A stretch of 64,000 nucleotides of DNA from Bombella apis (lineage in GTDB: Bacteria > Pseudomonadota > Alphaproteobacteria > Acetobacterales > Acetobacteraceae): positions 62,001-126,000 of the forward strand of contig NZ_JAGJTM010000004.1 of NCBI RefSeq assembly GCF_018221685.1, given 5' to 3'. The first letter of the stretch is position 1. The number at the start of each line of letters is the position of its first letter. Shown here one piece after another: positions 24,981-34,829 of the stretch. A model generated the notes under the pieces. That model was not told where the DNA came from. It saw only the letters and a program-made list of their open reading frames with translations, and did not search any database. The position numbers and the translations under genes were made by a program.

Positions 24981-27818
24981 TTGAGCGAGCCGCACGATAT
25001 TTTGCCTTCCGACCGCCTCCCGGTGACGATTGAAGAGGAAATGCGTTCCTCCTATCTGGCCTATGCGATGTCGGTGATTGTTTCCCGTGCGCTGCCAGAT
25101 GTGCGTGACGGCCTCAAGCCCGTGCACCGGCGTATCCTGTACGCCATGCGGGAGAGTGGTTTCACGGCGGACAAGCCCTACCGCAAGTCGGCCCGTGCGG
25201 TCGGTGACGTGATGGGTAAATATCACCCGCATGGTGACAGTTCCATTTACGACGCCATGGTGCGCATGGCGCAGTCTTGGTCCATGCGTGTGCGGCTGGT
25301 GGATGGGCAGGGCAATTTCGGGTCTGTCGATGGCGACAGTCCGGCGGCCATGCGCTACACCGAGGCCCGGCTGGCCAAATCTGCCTCCTTCCTGCTGGAT
25401 GACATTGACCGGGATACGGTCGCCTTCCAGCCCAACTATGACGAGAGCGAGCAGGAGCCGCAGGTTCTTCCGGCTGCCTTCCCGAATCTTCTGGTCAATG
25501 GGGCGTCCGGCATTGCGGTGGGCATGGCCACCAACATCCCGCCCCACAATCCGGGCGAGGTGATCGATGCCGTTCTGGCCCTGATCGCCAACCCGGACAT
25601 GACGCTGGAAGAGCTGATGCAGATCGTCCCGGGGCCGGATTTCCCGACCGGCGGGATCATCATGGGCCGTCGGGGCATCCGGCAGGCCTATGAGACGGGC
25701 CGTGGCTCCATCCCTGTCCGTGCCCGTGCCGAGATCGAGGAGATCCGCAAGGACCGCTTCGCCATCGTGGTGACGGAGATTCCATATCAGGTCAACAAGG
25801 CCACGCTGCAGGAGAAGATTGCCGATCTCGTCCGCTCCAAGGACATTGAGGGCATTTCCGACATCCGGGATGAAAGTGACCGTTCCGGCATGCGGGTGGT
25901 GATCGAGCTGAAGCGTGACGCCACGCCGGAAGTGGTGCTGAACCAGCTTTACCGTTTCACCCAGCTTCAGACGAGCTTCAGCGTCAACATGCTGGCACTG
26001 GATGAAGGCCGCCCCCGCACCATGGGGCTGCGGGACGTGCTGGAGGCCTTCATCCGCTTCCGTGAGGATGTGATTCTCCGCCGTGCCCGTTTCGACCTGA
26101 ACAAGGCGAGGGATCGGGGGCATCTGCTGGTCGGTCTGGTGCTGGCCGTGGCCAACATTGACGAGGTGATCGCCCTCATCCGTTCCGCCCCGGATGCCGC
26201 TACGGCCCGTGAGCAGCTCATGACACGCACATGGCCTGCCGCCGATGTGGAGCCGCTGCTGGAGCTGATCCATGATGAAGGCAATGTGATCGTCGATGGC
26301 CGTGTCCATCTGACAGAAGCGCAGGCCCGTGGGATTCTGGAGCTGCGCCTCCAGCGTCTGACCGGTCTGGAGCGTGAGAAGATTCAGGCGGAGCTGGCAG
26401 AGGTCAGTGCCCGCATCACGGAGCTTCTGGAGATCATTGGCAGCCATGTGCGCCGCATGGAGGTCATGCGGGACGAGCTTCAGGCCGCCCGTGCTGCTCT
26501 GGCTGACCCACGCTGCACGGAAATCTCCGATGCGCTGGGTGACCAGTCCGATGAGAGCCTGATCGAGCCGGGACAGATGGTGGTGACCATCACACGGGAC
26601 GGTTTCATCAAGCGGACGCCGCTGGAGCTGTTCCGTTCGCAGAACCGTGGTGGCCGTGGCCGCACGGCAGCGGGGCGGCGAGGCGATGACATCGTCATCC
26701 GCAGCTTCAATGCCCATACCCACCAGTGGGTGCTGTTCTTCTCCTCGGGCGGGAAGGCCTACCGCATGAAGGTCTGGCACCTGCCGGAGGCGGCCCCGAC
26801 GGCCAAGGGGCGGGCACTGGTCAACCTGCTGCCGGAGCTGGGCGAGGATACCATCACGGCCGTTCTGCCGCTGCCGCAGGATGAGGAGCTGTGGGATGAC
26901 CTGCATCTCGTCTTTGCCACGGCGAGCGGGAACGTGCGGCGCAACCGCCTGAGCGACTTCCGCAACATCCGTTCTTCCGGTCTGATCGCCATGAAGCTGG
27001 ATGAGAATGACCAGCTGATCGGCGTGGCAACATGCCGGGAGGGGCAGGACGTGTTCCTCGCCACCCGTAATGCCCGGGCCATCCGCTTCCAGATCACGGA
27101 TGACGTGCTGCGTGTTTTCGCTGGCCGTGGCAGCACCGGTGTGCGGGGCATCCGCCTTGCTGATGGTGACCGGGTCGTTTCCCTTGCCGTGCTGAACCAT
27201 GTCGAGGCCAGCGTGGAGGAGCGGGCTGCTTACCTCCGGGCTGCCAATGCCCATCGCCGTGTTCTGGCGGCCCAGCCCGGGGATGAGGGGCTGGAGGAAG
27301 AGATCGAGGATGGCAGCGAGCTGGCTTCCGATGAGGAAGGGCTTGAGGAGATTCTGGCTGACAGCCCGCTGAGCGAAGACCGTTATGCCGAGCTTGAGGC
27401 GCAGGAGCAGATCCTGCTCACCGTGACGGACACGGGCTTCGGGCGGCGGTCCTCTGCCTATGACTATCGTGTCTCCGGCCGTGGCGGGCAGGGCATCAAC
27501 AACATGACCTTCTCCAACGCCCGCCGTGGGCGTGAGGTCGTGGGTACGCTCGTGACGCTGGATGGCACGGACGTGATGATGGTGACGGATACGGGCCGTC
27601 TCATCCGTCTGCCGGTCGAGCAGGTGCGTGTGATGTCCCGTCAGGCAGGGGGTGTGACGCTCTTCCGTGTGGATGGTGACGAGCGCATCATCAGCGTCTT
27701 CCCCGTGATGGAAGATGATGCGGACGATACCGCCGAGGGTGAGACCGAGGCTGATGGGGCGGACGGTGGAGACACCGGAGCTGCCCCGGCGGCTGATGCC
27801 GGTGGGACGGATGACTGA
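24981..27818 (+). CDS. gyrA: DNA gyrase subunit A
   Basis: The breakage-reunion subunit of gyrase, 945 residues with a TTG start. The catalytic Tyr is in [11 protein letters not shown]. The quinolone pocket reads [18 protein letters not shown], with the wild-type Ser and Asp at the usual resistance positions. The C-terminal pinwheel includes a GyrA box variant, QNRGGRG. About 60 extra residues sit between late blades ([15 protein letters not shown] and an acidic stretch), and the protein ends in an acidic Glu/Asp/Gly tail. The end overlaps coaD by 8 bp. Confidence 0.97.
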   Translation: MSEPHDILPSDRLPVTIEEEMRSSYLAYAMSVIVSRALPDVRDGLKPVHRRILYAMRESGFTADKPYRKSARAVGDVMGKYHPHGDSSIYDAMVRMAQSWSMRVRLVDGQGNFGSVDGDSPAAMRYTEARLAKSASFLLDDIDRDTVAFQPNYDESEQEPQVLPAAFPNLLVNGASGIAVGMATNIPPHNPGEVIDAVLALIANPDMTLEELMQIVPGPDFPTGGIIMGRRGIRQAYETGRGSIPVRARAEIEEIRKDRFAIVVTEIPYQVNKATLQEKIADLVRSKDIEGISDIRDESDRSGMRVVIELKRDATPEVVLNQLYRFTQLQTSFSVNMLALDEGRPRTMGLRDVLEAFIRFREDVILRRARFDLNKARDRGHLLVGLVLAVANIDEVIALIRSAPDAATAREQLMTRTWPAADVEPLLELIHDEGNVIVDGRVHLTEAQARGILELRLQRLTGLEREKIQAELAEVSARITELLEIIGSHVRRMEVMRDELQAARAALADPRCTEISDALGDQSDESLIEPGQMVVTITRDGFIKRTPLELFRSQNRGGRGRTAAGRRGDDIVIRSFNAHTHQWVLFFSSGGKAYRMKVWHLPEAAPTAKGRALVNLLPELGEDTITAVLPLPQDEELWDDLHLVFATASGNVRRNRLSDFRNIRSSGLIAMKLDENDQLIGVATCREGQDVFLATRNARAIRFQITDDVLRVFAGRGSTGVRGIRLADGDRVVSLAVLNHVEASVEERAAYLRAANAHRRVLAAQPGDEGLEEEIEDGSELASDEEGLEEILADSPLSEDRYAELEAQEQILLTVTDTGFGRRSSAYDYRVSGRGGQGINNMTFSNARRGREVVGTLVTLDGTDVMMVTDTGRLIRLPVEQVRVMSRQAGGVTLFRVDGDERIISVFPVMEDDADDTAEGETEADGADGGDTGAAPAADAGGTDD

Positions 27819-28317
27819 CCGGCGCATCGGCTTCTATCCTGGCACGTTCGACCCGGTCACGTTCGGTCATCTGGACGTGATCGACCGGGCGGCGGCCCTG
27901 TTCGACCATGTCGTGGTCGGTGTGGCGATCAATGATGCCAAGGGGCCCCTTCTGGGTTTCGAGGAGCGACGGGAGCTGCTGGAGCAGGAAGTGGCCGCCC
28001 TGCCGCATAAGGACCGCATTTCCGTCACCGGGTTTGACACGCTTCTGGTGGATGCCGTGAGGCAGGCCGGGGCGGGCACGGTGATCCGTGGTCTGCGTTC
28101 TGCCGGGGATTTCGATTTCGAGACCCAGCTTTCCGGTGCGCTGCGGCGTCTGGCCCCGGAGATTGAAACGGTTTTTCTTCTGGCATCCGAGAGCCACCGT
28201 ACGACGGCGAGCCGGATCGTGAAGGAAATTGCCCGTCTTGGGGGGGATATTTCCCCATTTGTCAGCCCCATGACCGCCCGCCTCGTGCGGGCAAAACTGA
28301 CAGGAGAACAGACATGA
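27811..28317 (+). CDS. coaD: Phosphopantetheine adenylyltransferase
   Basis: The penultimate step of coenzyme A synthesis. 168 residues starting [20 protein letters not shown], which holds the nucleotidyltransferase T/HxGH motif. [16 protein letters not shown] and [19 protein letters not shown] (with the ISSxxVKE-like segment) are typical. The start overlaps the gyrA end by 8 bp, and the stop overlaps the cyclophilin start (ATGA), so the three genes form a tight operon. Confidence 0.96.
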   Translation: MTDRRIGFYPGTFDPVTFGHLDVIDRAAALFDHVVVGVAINDAKGPLLGFEERRELLEQEVAALPHKDRISVTGFDTLLVDAVRQAGAGTVIRGLRSAGDFDFETQLSGALRRLAPEIETVFLLASESHRTTASRIVKEIARLGGDISPFVSPMTARLVRAKLTGEQT

Positions 28318-28913
28318 GACGGCGACATTTCATGGCCGGTCTTGCAGCAGTTTCTGCCTTGACCGGTGGAACCCTGACACAGGCATGGGCCGGTGGTCAG
28401 GATGGTAACGATCAGCTCAGGGAGAGCACGACAATGACAGGTACGACAACAGGCAAGAAGCTGGTTCTGGAGCTGAAGGATGGCAAGGTGGTCATCGCCC
28501 TGCGTCCCGATCTGGCCCCCAAGGCTGTCGAGCGTCTGGAGACGCTGGCCAATGAGGGTTTCTATAACGGCGTGAAGTTCCATCGTGTGATCGAGGGCTT
28601 CATGGCACAGGGTGGTGACCCGACAGGCACGGGGACGGGCGGCAGCTCCTATCCTGACCTGCCGGCCGAGTTCAGCCAGACGGCCACCTTCGACCGTGGC
28701 ACGCTGGGCATGGCCCGCACGATGGACCCGAACTCCGCCAACAGCCAGTTCTTCATCATGTTCGACCGTGTGCCGTCCCTGGATGGCCAGTACACCATTG
28801 CCGGTCAGGTGATCGAGGGCATGGAGCATGTGGACAAGATCAAGCGTGGCTCCGGGGCTTCTGGCATGGTCCAGAATCCGGATCATATCATCAAGGCTTA
28901 CATCGAGAACTGA
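28314..28913 (+). CDS. Exported peptidyl-prolyl cis-trans isomerase (cyclophilin)
   Basis: A 199-residue cyclophilin with an N-terminal export signal ([19 protein letters not shown] to a cut near AWA). The RRRHFM start resembles a Tat motif, although Sec use is also possible. The catalytic domain begins about residue 48: GFYNGVKFHRVIEGFMAQGG with the active Arg, then NSANSQFFIMF. It assists folding of prolyl bonds in the periplasm. It is the third gene of the gyrA-coaD operon by overlap. Confidence 0.92.
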   Translation: MRRRHFMAGLAAVSALTGGTLTQAWAGGQDGNDQLRESTTMTGTTTGKKLVLELKDGKVVIALRPDLAPKAVERLETLANEGFYNGVKFHRVIEGFMAQGGDPTGTGTGGSSYPDLPAEFSQTATFDRGTLGMARTMDPNSANSQFFIMFDRVPSLDGQYTIAGQVIEGMEHVDKIKRGSGASGMVQNPDHIIKAYIEN

Positions 28914-29013
28914 CATAACTGTCTGAAACCTGATGATTCTCCGTCCGCATGGTGGCGTGCCGTCCGGCGGATGAAGAAAATCGTGAGGGTGGTGTTTTCT
29001 GCGGCCTCCGGGG

Positions 29014-29042
29014 TTGACGCTCCCCGGGGGAGCAGGTAGATA
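29014..29042 (+). promoter_or_regulatory. Strong promoter for the tRNA-Lys/tRNA-Leu pair
   Basis: TTGACG, a 17-nt spacer and TAGATA end 12 nt before the mature tRNA-Lys. The spacer contains a C4G5 run. Hexamers and spacing are close to the sigma-70 consensus. Confidence 0.82.
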
Positions 29043-29054
29043 GCCTCCTCAAGT

Positions 29055-29130
29055 GAACCGGTAGCTCAGTTGGTAGAGCATTCGACTTTTAATCGAATGG
29101 TCCTGGGTTCGAGTCCCAGCCGGTTCACCA
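29055..29130 (+). tRNA. tRNA-Lys (TTT)
   Basis: 76 nt with encoded CCA. The acceptor GAACCGG pairs with CCGGTTC; the D arm is AGCTCAGTTGGTAGAGC, the anticodon loop ACTTTTAA gives TTT, and the T arm is CTGGGTTCGAGTCCCAG. It is 17 nt upstream of tRNA-Leu and shares its promoter. Confidence 0.98.
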
Positions 29131-29147
29131 TGCTCGCAAGAGAGTGT

Positions 29148-29234
29148 GCCCAGATGGCGGAATTGGTAGACGCGCAGGCTTCAGGTGCCTGTGTCCGCAA
29201 GGACGTGGAAGTTCGAGTCTTCTTCTGGGCACCA
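29148..29234 (+). tRNA. tRNA-Leu (CAG)
   Basis: 87 nt, a class II tRNA with a variable arm. The acceptor GCCCAGA pairs with TCTGGGC. The anticodon stem CAGGC/GCCTG encloses TTCAGGT, giving CAG. The T arm has GTTCGAGTC and CCA is encoded. A T6 run begins right after it and may end transcription. Confidence 0.97.
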
Positions 29235-29482
29235 GTCTTTTTTCCAGAAAATATAATATCCGGTAACAGAGTGCTTGATATGAAGCAGAATTACTGGTGT
29301 GGGCTGTTGTGAATATTTAACAGCTGATAAAAGAGCGGCCCCTTTATTTCATGCCCCTGCCTGTGTGCTGGTAGCGTGTGGGGCGGAAACACAAGCTGTC
29401 AGGCCAGGTTCCACATTGTAAGAGATGGCCCGAAAATGGCAGGAAACTGGCAAAAAAAGATAACAAAGGTATCGTGAGGGGC

Positions 29483-29511
29483 TTGCAATAATAGTTTTCC
29501 TTGTATATATG
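29483..29511 (+). promoter_or_regulatory. Candidate katG promoter
   Basis: TTGCAA, a 17-nt spacer and TATATG. The start codon is 210 nt further on, leaving a long leader that contains the inverted repeat at 29564. Confidence 0.45.
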
Positions 29512-29563
29512 CTAGGTTTCCTTTATGAGGAAGGGTTTCTCTGAAAAGAGTTAACTTATAAGA

Positions 29564-29578
29564 GTTATTAAAAATAAC
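29564..29578 (+). promoter_or_regulatory. Inverted repeat in the katG leader
   Basis: GTTATT-AAA-AATAAC is a perfect 6-3-6 repeat in the katG upstream region. Its size and A/T content suit a Fur/PerR-type operator, but the identity of any regulator is a guess. Confidence 0.4.
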
Positions 29579-29720
29579 GATTTACTTGTTTTATCCCCCA
29601 TCGATAATATAACTCCTGCGATGTGTAGTAGTGGCGTGTGGGACGGCTCCAATCGTGCTCCGGCTCGTTGTTGCTATACAATCTGTCGAGATCTTATCCA
29701 TGAATGGGGAACTGATCAGG

Positions 29721-31961
29721 ATGAAACTGAAGAATTTCGGGGCTGCTCTGCTGATCGCCAGCACGACCCTGACATCTTTCGCCTCTGCAGCCATGGCTGC
29801 CGATGTTCCGAGCCCGAACCAGTACTACTGGCCGAAGGGCATGAACCTGGCCAAGCTGCGTGCTCACGATTCAGAGTCTGATCCGTACGGTGCGGATTAT
29901 TATACGAACTATCACAAGAAGTTTGAGCAGCTGAACCTTCAGGAAGTCCGCAAGGACATCGAGAAGGTCATGCTGACCTCTCAGCCCTGGTGGCCGGCTG
30001 ACTACGGCAACTATGGTCCGTTCTTCATCCGTATGGCCTGGCACAATGCCGGTACGTACCGTGCCATCGATGGCCGTGGTGGTGAAGAGGGTGCCCAGCA
30101 GCGTTTCGCCCAGTTGAACGACTGGCCGGACAATGCCAGCCTCGACAAGGCCAAGCGCCTCCTGTGGCCCGTCAAGAAGAAGTACGGTGAGAAGCTCTCC
30201 TGGGGTGACCTTATCGTCCTGACCGGTGACGTCGCCCTGAACCAGATGGGCTTCAAGACCCTCGGCTTCGTCGGTGGTCGTCCGGATGACTGGCAGTCCG
30301 AGCTGATCTACTGGGGTCCGGGCACGACGTTCTTCCCGAACAAGAGCTCCTTCCAGGTCGGTCAGAACGGTACTCTGAAGCACCCGCTGGCTGCCACGCA
30401 CATGGGCCTGATCTACGTGAACCCGGAAGGGCCGAACGGCGATCCTGATCCGGTCAAGTCCGCTGCCATGATCCGTCTGGCATTCGGCCGCATGGCCATG
30501 AATGACGAAGAAACCGTGGCCCTGATCGCCGGTGGTCATACCTTCGGCAAGGCTCATGGTGCCCATCCGAACTCCTGCCTGAGCGGCCCGCCGGTTGCCA
30601 ACGGTGTGGAACATCAGGGTCTGGGCTGGGCCGACCACTGCATCAAGGGCAAGCAGACGGCTGACGATGCGTCCACCAGCGGTCTGGAAGGCTCCTGGTC
30701 TGCCGATCCGATCCACTTCACCACGCAGTACATTGACAACCTGCTGAACAATGACTGGGTGCTGGGCACAAGCCCGACCGGTGCTCACCAGTGGCACACC
30801 AAGACGGATGACAAGATTGCTCCGGATCCGGCAAACCCGAACGATCCGTCCAAGATGCGTCCGATCATGATGTTCACCACGGACATCGCCCTGAAGACCG
30901 ATCCGGCCTACCACAAGATCCTTGCCCGCTGGGCCGAGCATCCGAACGAGTTCGCCGATGCCTTCGCCCGTGCATGGTTCAAGCTGGTCGTTCGTGACAT
31001 GGGTCCGAAGAGCCGCTACTTCGGCAGCGAAGTTCCGAAGGAAACCTTCGTGTGGCAGGACCCGGTCAACATGCCGGCCAAGCCGATCAACCAGGCTGAC
31101 GTCCGTGAGCTGCGCAAGCTGATCGCTGCAACCGGTCTGTCCGACCGTGAGCTGATCAAGACAGCATGGGCTGCTGCTTCTTCCCACCGCGTGACCGATC
31201 ACCGTGGCGGTGCCAACGGTGGCCGTCTGGCCCTGATGCCGCAGAACGGCTGGGCCGTGAACGATCCGGAAGAGCTGAAGACCGTCCTGCCGAAGCTGGA
31301 GCAGGTCCGCGACAAGTTCAACGCTCACAGCGCCCGCAAGGTTGCTCTGGCTGACATCATCGTTCTCGGCGGTAGCGTCGGTATCGAGGATGCTGCCAAG
31401 AAGGCTGGTGTGAATATCCAGGTGCCGTTCGCTCCGGGCCGTGGCGATGCCACACAGGACCAGACGGACGTCAACTCCTTCAACCTGCTGGAGCCGACGG
31501 CTGATGCCTTCCGCAACTACTACCGTGCGGATGCGGACAACACGCCGCCTCTGAACGCTCTGGTGGACAAGGCTGACACGCTGGGTCTGACCATCCCTGA
31601 GATGACAGTCCTGCTGGGTGGTCTGCGTACTCTGGACATCAACACGGGTCACTCCGCCAACGGTGTGCTGACGAAGAACCCGGGTGTGCTGAGCACGGAC
31701 TTCTTCACCAACGTGCTGACGATGGACACACGCTGGCAGAAGGTTGAGGGTCAGGAAGACCTTTACGAGGGCTTTGACCGTGCAACCGGGCAGAAGCAGT
31801 GGACAGCCACGGACGTGGACCTGGTCTTCGGTGCCAACCCCGAGCTGCGTGCCGTTGCTGAGGTTTACGCTTCCAACGATGGCAAGGCGAAGTTCTACAA
31901 TGACTTCGTGAAGGTCTGGACGAAGGTGATGAACCTCGACCGCTTCGACCTGCAGCGCTAA
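29721..31961 (+). CDS. katG: Secreted catalase-peroxidase
   Basis: Bifunctional haem catalase-peroxidase of 746 residues with a Sec signal peptide ([20 protein letters not shown] to a cut at AMA-ADV), so it acts in the periplasm. The distal haem pocket is [12 protein letters not shown] (Arg, Trp, His). The Tyr and Met of the Met-Tyr-Trp adduct are in [12 protein letters not shown] and [10 protein letters not shown], and the proximal His is in [12 protein letters not shown]. Two cysteines (286 and 307) flank the loop after the proximal His and could form a disulfide, as expected for an exported form. The second, haem-less half follows. An upstream in-frame start at 29700 would obscure the signal peptide. 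Pseudoazurin and cytochrome b561 follow. Confidence 0.95.
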   Translation: MKLKNFGAALLIASTTLTSFASAAMAADVPSPNQYYWPKGMNLAKLRAHDSESDPYGADYYTNYHKKFEQLNLQEVRKDIEKVMLTSQPWWPADYGNYGPFFIRMAWHNAGTYRAIDGRGGEEGAQQRFAQLNDWPDNASLDKAKRLLWPVKKKYGEKLSWGDLIVLTGDVALNQMGFKTLGFVGGRPDDWQSELIYWGPGTTFFPNKSSFQVGQNGTLKHPLAATHMGLIYVNPEGPNGDPDPVKSAAMIRLAFGRMAMNDEETVALIAGGHTFGKAHGAHPNSCLSGPPVANGVEHQGLGWADHCIKGKQTADDASTSGLEGSWSADPIHFTTQYIDNLLNNDWVLGTSPTGAHQWHTKTDDKIAPDPANPNDPSKMRPIMMFTTDIALKTDPAYHKILARWAEHPNEFADAFARAWFKLVVRDMGPKSRYFGSEVPKETFVWQDPVNMPAKPINQADVRELRKLIAATGLSDRELIKTAWAAASSHRVTDHRGGANGGRLALMPQNGWAVNDPEELKTVLPKLEQVRDKFNAHSARKVALADIIVLGGSVGIEDAAKKAGVNIQVPFAPGRGDATQDQTDVNSFNLLEPTADAFRNYYRADADNTPPLNALVDKADTLGLTIPEMTVLLGGLRTLDINTGHSANGVLTKNPGVLSTDFFTNVLTMDTRWQKVEGQEDLYEGFDRATGQKQWTATDVDLVFGANPELRAVAEVYASNDGKAKFYNDFVKVWTKVMNLDRFDLQR

Positions 31962-32048
31962 GATCTGCTCCTTCCTGCGGGAAGATCAGACGATACATTC
32001 CGTCGGGGAGACATCTCCCCGGCGGTCTGTCCAAACGTGGAGGATAGC

Positions 32049-32492
32049 ATGTTGAAATTTGCTGGTGGTGCACTCGCCCTGTTTATGGCAACAGCCTTTT
32101 CTGCCACGGCGGCAACGGTTGATGTGCAGATGCTGAGCCATGGCAGTCACGGTTTCTCTTTTGAGCCAGCTGTCGTTTACATCCATTCTGGTGACAGTGT
32201 TCATTTCATTCCGACGGACAAGGGTCATAACGCCCAGTCCATCCCCGGCATGACACCTGATGGCGCACAGCCCATCAATGTTCCTTTCAGCCAGGAAAAG
32301 ACGGTACAGTTCACCAAGCCGGGTCTGTATGGCTATAAGTGCCTGCCCCATTTTGCGCTGGGCATGGTAGGGCTGGTTGTTGTCGATAATGCCAACAATG
32401 AAGCAGAGGCCCGCAAGGCGCCGCTTTATGGCGCTGCCAAGCGTCGCTTCAATGAGCTGTTCCAGGATGTGGACAGCAAGAACGGCAAGTAA
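32049..32492 (+). CDS. Pseudoazurin-type blue copper protein
   Basis: 147 residues with a signal peptide (MLKFAGGALALFMATAFSATA). The type 1 copper ligands are visible: the first His in TDKGHNAQS, then Cys-His-Met in YKCLPHFALGM, spaced as in pseudoazurin. The start follows GGAGG by 6 nt. It carries electrons in the periplasm, in this context plausibly to or from the neighbouring haem proteins. It is 87 bp after katG, and a strong terminator follows. Confidence 0.92.
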   Translation: MLKFAGGALALFMATAFSATAATVDVQMLSHGSHGFSFEPAVVYIHSGDSVHFIPTDKGHNAQSIPGMTPDGAQPINVPFSQEKTVQFTKPGLYGYKCLPHFALGMVGLVVVDNANNEAEARKAPLYGAAKRRFNELFQDVDSKNGK

Positions 32493-32534
32493 GAGGGGTC
32501 TGGCCCGAGGGCTGGAGACTGTTTACTGCTGGGT

Positions 32535-32578
32535 CGGCCCTGTTTCCGTTCTCAGGAACGGAGGGGCCGTTTTTTTTA
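32535..32578 (+). terminator. Intrinsic terminator after pseudoazurin
   Basis: GGCCC...CCGTTC-TCAG-GAACGG...GGGGCC forms a two-part stem and runs into T8. Confidence 0.92.
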
Positions 32579-32602
32579 TTCCATGGTCTATGGAGGCAGA
32601 GT

Positions 32603-33187
32603 GTGTCAGAGAAAGTGGAAACAGGAACCGGCAGACCGGAACGTTATGGTTTGGTGGCCATCATCCTGCATTGGGTGATTGCGGTATTGATCCTCTTTAT
32701 GATCGGCTTGGGGCTGTATATGGATCATGTACCCCTCAATGATCCGACACCCCTGCATCAGCTGCACAAGTCTGTCGGCATCGTGACCATGCTGCTGATC
32801 GTGGTGCGTGTCCTCTGGCGCCTGACACACAGGGCCCCGGCCTTGCCGCAGGACCTGTCGGCAGGGCAGCGTGTGGTGGCAGGTGGGATGGAAGGGCTCC
32901 TCTACCTGTATCAGATCATCCTGCCCGTGACGGGCTGGCTCATGGTCTCTGCCATGGCCATGCCGATCGTGCTGTTCGGGCTGGTATCGTGGCCGCTGAT
33001 CCCTCTGCCGCAGAGCGTGATGGATAGCGGCTATCTGGCGGAAATCATGCCAGATGTTCATAACTGGCTTGCATGGACTTTCGGTGGATTCATAGTCCTG
33101 CATGTGCTGGCAGCTCTTTATCACCGTTTCATCCGGAAAGATCAGGTGGTGGACCGCATCCTGCCCCGCCATGGGGGGGGACGGTAA
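32603..33187 (+). CDS. Cytochrome b561 (di-haem membrane electron carrier)
   Basis: 194 residues with a GTG start behind TGGAGG. There are four transmembrane helices with paired haem His residues: LHWVIAVLILF, PLHQLHKSVGIV, DVHNWLAWTFGGF and VLHVLAALYHRF. This is the bacterial b561 (CybB-like) family, which oxidises quinol and has been linked to superoxide removal. It is transcribed from its own unit between two terminators. It ends in a G8 tract (HGGGR). Being next to katG and pseudoazurin suggests envelope redox work. Confidence 0.92.
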   Translation: MSEKVETGTGRPERYGLVAIILHWVIAVLILFMIGLGLYMDHVPLNDPTPLHQLHKSVGIVTMLLIVVRVLWRLTHRAPALPQDLSAGQRVVAGGMEGLLYLYQIILPVTGWLMVSAMAMPIVLFGLVSWPLIPLPQSVMDSGYLAEIMPDVHNWLAWTFGGFIVLHVLAALYHRFIRKDQVVDRILPRHGGGR

Positions 33188-33218
33188 GCGGTTCCTTTTT
33201 GCCGGGTCAGCCAGCAAG

Positions 33219-33250
33219 CACCCTCATCGGTTTGATGGGGGTGTTTTTTT
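33219..33250 (+). terminator. Intrinsic terminator after cytochrome b561
   Basis: CACCCTCATC, a 5-nt loop, GATGGGGGTG (one mismatch) and T7. Confidence 0.9.
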
Positions 33251-33282
33251 ATGTTGGCTGCCAATGGGGGGCACAGCTTTAT

Positions 33283-33389
33283 CCAGTCTGGGGGATGTGG
33301 TATCAGTCGATGGATCAGGCAGGATATAAGGAAAACAACATATCCTTGTTCTGCTTTCCAGACTGGCTGCCCTGGTGCCGTATTGGCAC
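33283..33389 (+). promoter_or_regulatory. Structured leader before the PLP sulfur-amino-acid gene
   Basis: CCAGTCTGG (33283-33291) pairs perfectly with CCAGACTGG (33358-33366). Inside is AGGATAT/ATATCCT (33321-33346), and after it GTGCC/GGCAC (33375-33389). The result could be a folded RNA leader, or the two CCAGNCTGG elements could be DNA operator sites. No known SAM riboswitch class fits by eye. Confidence 0.4.
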
Positions 33390-33457
33390 TGTCCGGCAGT
33401 CCTGAAGCTGGGTGATGGATCATATACAGGCTAGGTACCTGCTGAAGGAAATTCCCA

Positions 33458-34741
33458 ATGGCGTCAGATCACAAGAAGACCCATATTGGCAGCCATAAGC
33501 TGCATCCCGAGACACAGATGCTCAATTACGGTTATGACCCGGCCCTTTCGGAAGGAGCCGTGAAACCGCCCGTGTTTCTGACGTCGACCTTCGTTTTTCC
33601 CACGGCAGAAGATGGCCGGGATTTTTTTGATTATGTTTCCGGCCGGAAAGAACCGCCGGAAGGCAAGGGGCAGGGGCTGGTCTATTCCCGCTTCAACCAT
33701 CCGAACAGTGAGATTGTTGAAGACCGTCTGGCTGTTTACGAAGAAGCAGAGCGTGGGGTGCTGTTTTCTTCTGGCATGTCGGCCATTGCCACCACTCTGC
33801 TGGCCTATGCCCGCCCCGGTGATGTGATTCTTCATTCCCAGCCGCTCTATGGTGGGACGGAAACCCTGCTGACCAAGACCATGGCTTCTTTGGGAATCAA
33901 GTCCGTGGGGCTGGGAAGCTGCGGAGTGGATGAGGCCATCATGCGTGAGGCTGCCGAAAAGGCCATCGCAGAAGGGCGTGTCTCCCTGATCCTGATCGAG
34001 ACACCGGCCAACCCGACCAATGGTCTGGTGGACCTGAAGCTGGTGCGCCGCATTGCCGAGGAGATCGAGGCCAGACAGGGCAGCCGTCCCATCATCGTCT
34101 GTGACAACACGCTGCTCGGGCCGCTTTATCAGCATCCGCTGAAGCATGGGGCTGATCTGTCACTGTATTCCCTGACAAAATATGTCGGCGGCCATTCCGA
34201 TCTCGTGGCCGGGGCCGTTCTGGGCAGTGATGCCATGACACGCCCGGTGCGTCAGCTCCGTGGGGCCATTGGAACCCATCTGGACCCGCATAGCTGCTGG
34301 ATGCTGGGCCGCTCTCTGGAGACGCTGGGGCTGCGCATGGAGCGTGCCACCCTCAATGCCCAGCGTGTGGCGGAGCTGCTGCGGGATCATGCCAAGGTGA
34401 ACAAGGTGCATTTCCCACCGTTCTACGAGGCTGATTCGGCGGAGGGGAAAGTCTATGCCCGCCAGTGCAGTGGTGCCGGCTCGACCTTCTCCTTTGATAT
34501 TGAAGGGGGTGAGGCTGCGGCTTTCCGCTTCCTTAATGCGCTGAAGATCATGAAGCTGGCTGTCAGCCTGGGAGGCACGGAGTCTCTGGCCAGCCATCCG
34601 GCGACGATGACACATTCCGGCGTGCCGAAAGAGGTACGGGAGCGCATTGGCGTCACGTCATCCACCGTGCGGCTCTCCATCGGTGTGGAGCATGTGGATG
34701 ATCTGCTGGTGGACGTGAAGCAGGCGCTGGACGCCGCCTGA
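33458..34741 (+). CDS. Cys/Met metabolism PLP enzyme (cystathionine gamma-synthase / methionine gamma-lyase family)
   Basis: 427 residues, fold-type I. It has YSRFNHPN (phosphate-contacting Tyr/Arg), [21 protein letters not shown] (stacking Tyr), [24 protein letters not shown] and the PLP lysine in [16 protein letters not shown], ending with [14 protein letters not shown] and [12 protein letters not shown] segments. The family covers trans-sulfuration in both directions and methionine degradation, so the exact reaction is open. It is convergent with metQNI, which supports a methionine/cysteine role. Length is slightly above average. Confidence 0.88.
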   Translation: MASDHKKTHIGSHKLHPETQMLNYGYDPALSEGAVKPPVFLTSTFVFPTAEDGRDFFDYVSGRKEPPEGKGQGLVYSRFNHPNSEIVEDRLAVYEEAERGVLFSSGMSAIATTLLAYARPGDVILHSQPLYGGTETLLTKTMASLGIKSVGLGSCGVDEAIMREAAEKAIAEGRVSLILIETPANPTNGLVDLKLVRRIAEEIEARQGSRPIIVCDNTLLGPLYQHPLKHGADLSLYSLTKYVGGHSDLVAGAVLGSDAMTRPVRQLRGAIGTHLDPHSCWMLGRSLETLGLRMERATLNAQRVAELLRDHAKVNKVHFPPFYEADSAEGKVYARQCSGAGSTFSFDIEGGEAAAFRFLNALKIMKLAVSLGGTESLASHPATMTHSGVPKEVRERIGVTSSTVRLSIGVEHVDDLLVDVKQALDAA

Positions 34742-34766
34742 AGGTCACGGTGTCAGCCCTGATACG

Positions 34767-34803
34767 GAAAAGCCCGCCTCTCTGAAGGGGCGGGCTTTTT
34801 TTA
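34767..34803. terminator. Bidirectional terminator at the convergence with metI
   Basis: AAAAGCCCGCC, a loop, GGCGGGC and T7; the A run on the other side serves metQNI. Confidence 0.92.
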
Positions 34804-34829
34804 GTGGCGATAGAAAGAAGGCGGATGCT

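Larger units (their letters stand above)
29235..29720. other. AT-rich region upstream of katG, no gene seen
   Basis: 486 bp holding the 3' end of the tRNA unit and the katG control region. It is clearly more A/T-rich than its surroundings, especially 29460-29610. It contains a promoter candidate and a short inverted repeat, listed separately. No ORF with a plausible start was found. Confidence 0.6.

Noticed and set aside
24957..27827. 956-codon open frame antisense to gyrA
   Set aside because: It is a mirror of a G/C-rich gene and has low-complexity His/Arg-rich sequence with no family resemblance. The gyrA frame is unambiguous.
29055..29234. tRNA-Lys/Leu as an integration site of a mobile element
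   Set aside because: No direct repeat of the tRNA 3' end, no integrase and no change of gene style nearby, although the region after it is A/T-rich.
29871..31652. 593-codon open frame antisense to katG
   Set aside because: The katG motifs are intact on the other strand, and this frame shows no domain and no ribosome-binding site.
33251..33457. Known SAM-II type riboswitch before the PLP gene
   Set aside because: The pairing pattern and conserved GCUAAA-type core do not fit. It is kept only as an unclassified structured leader.
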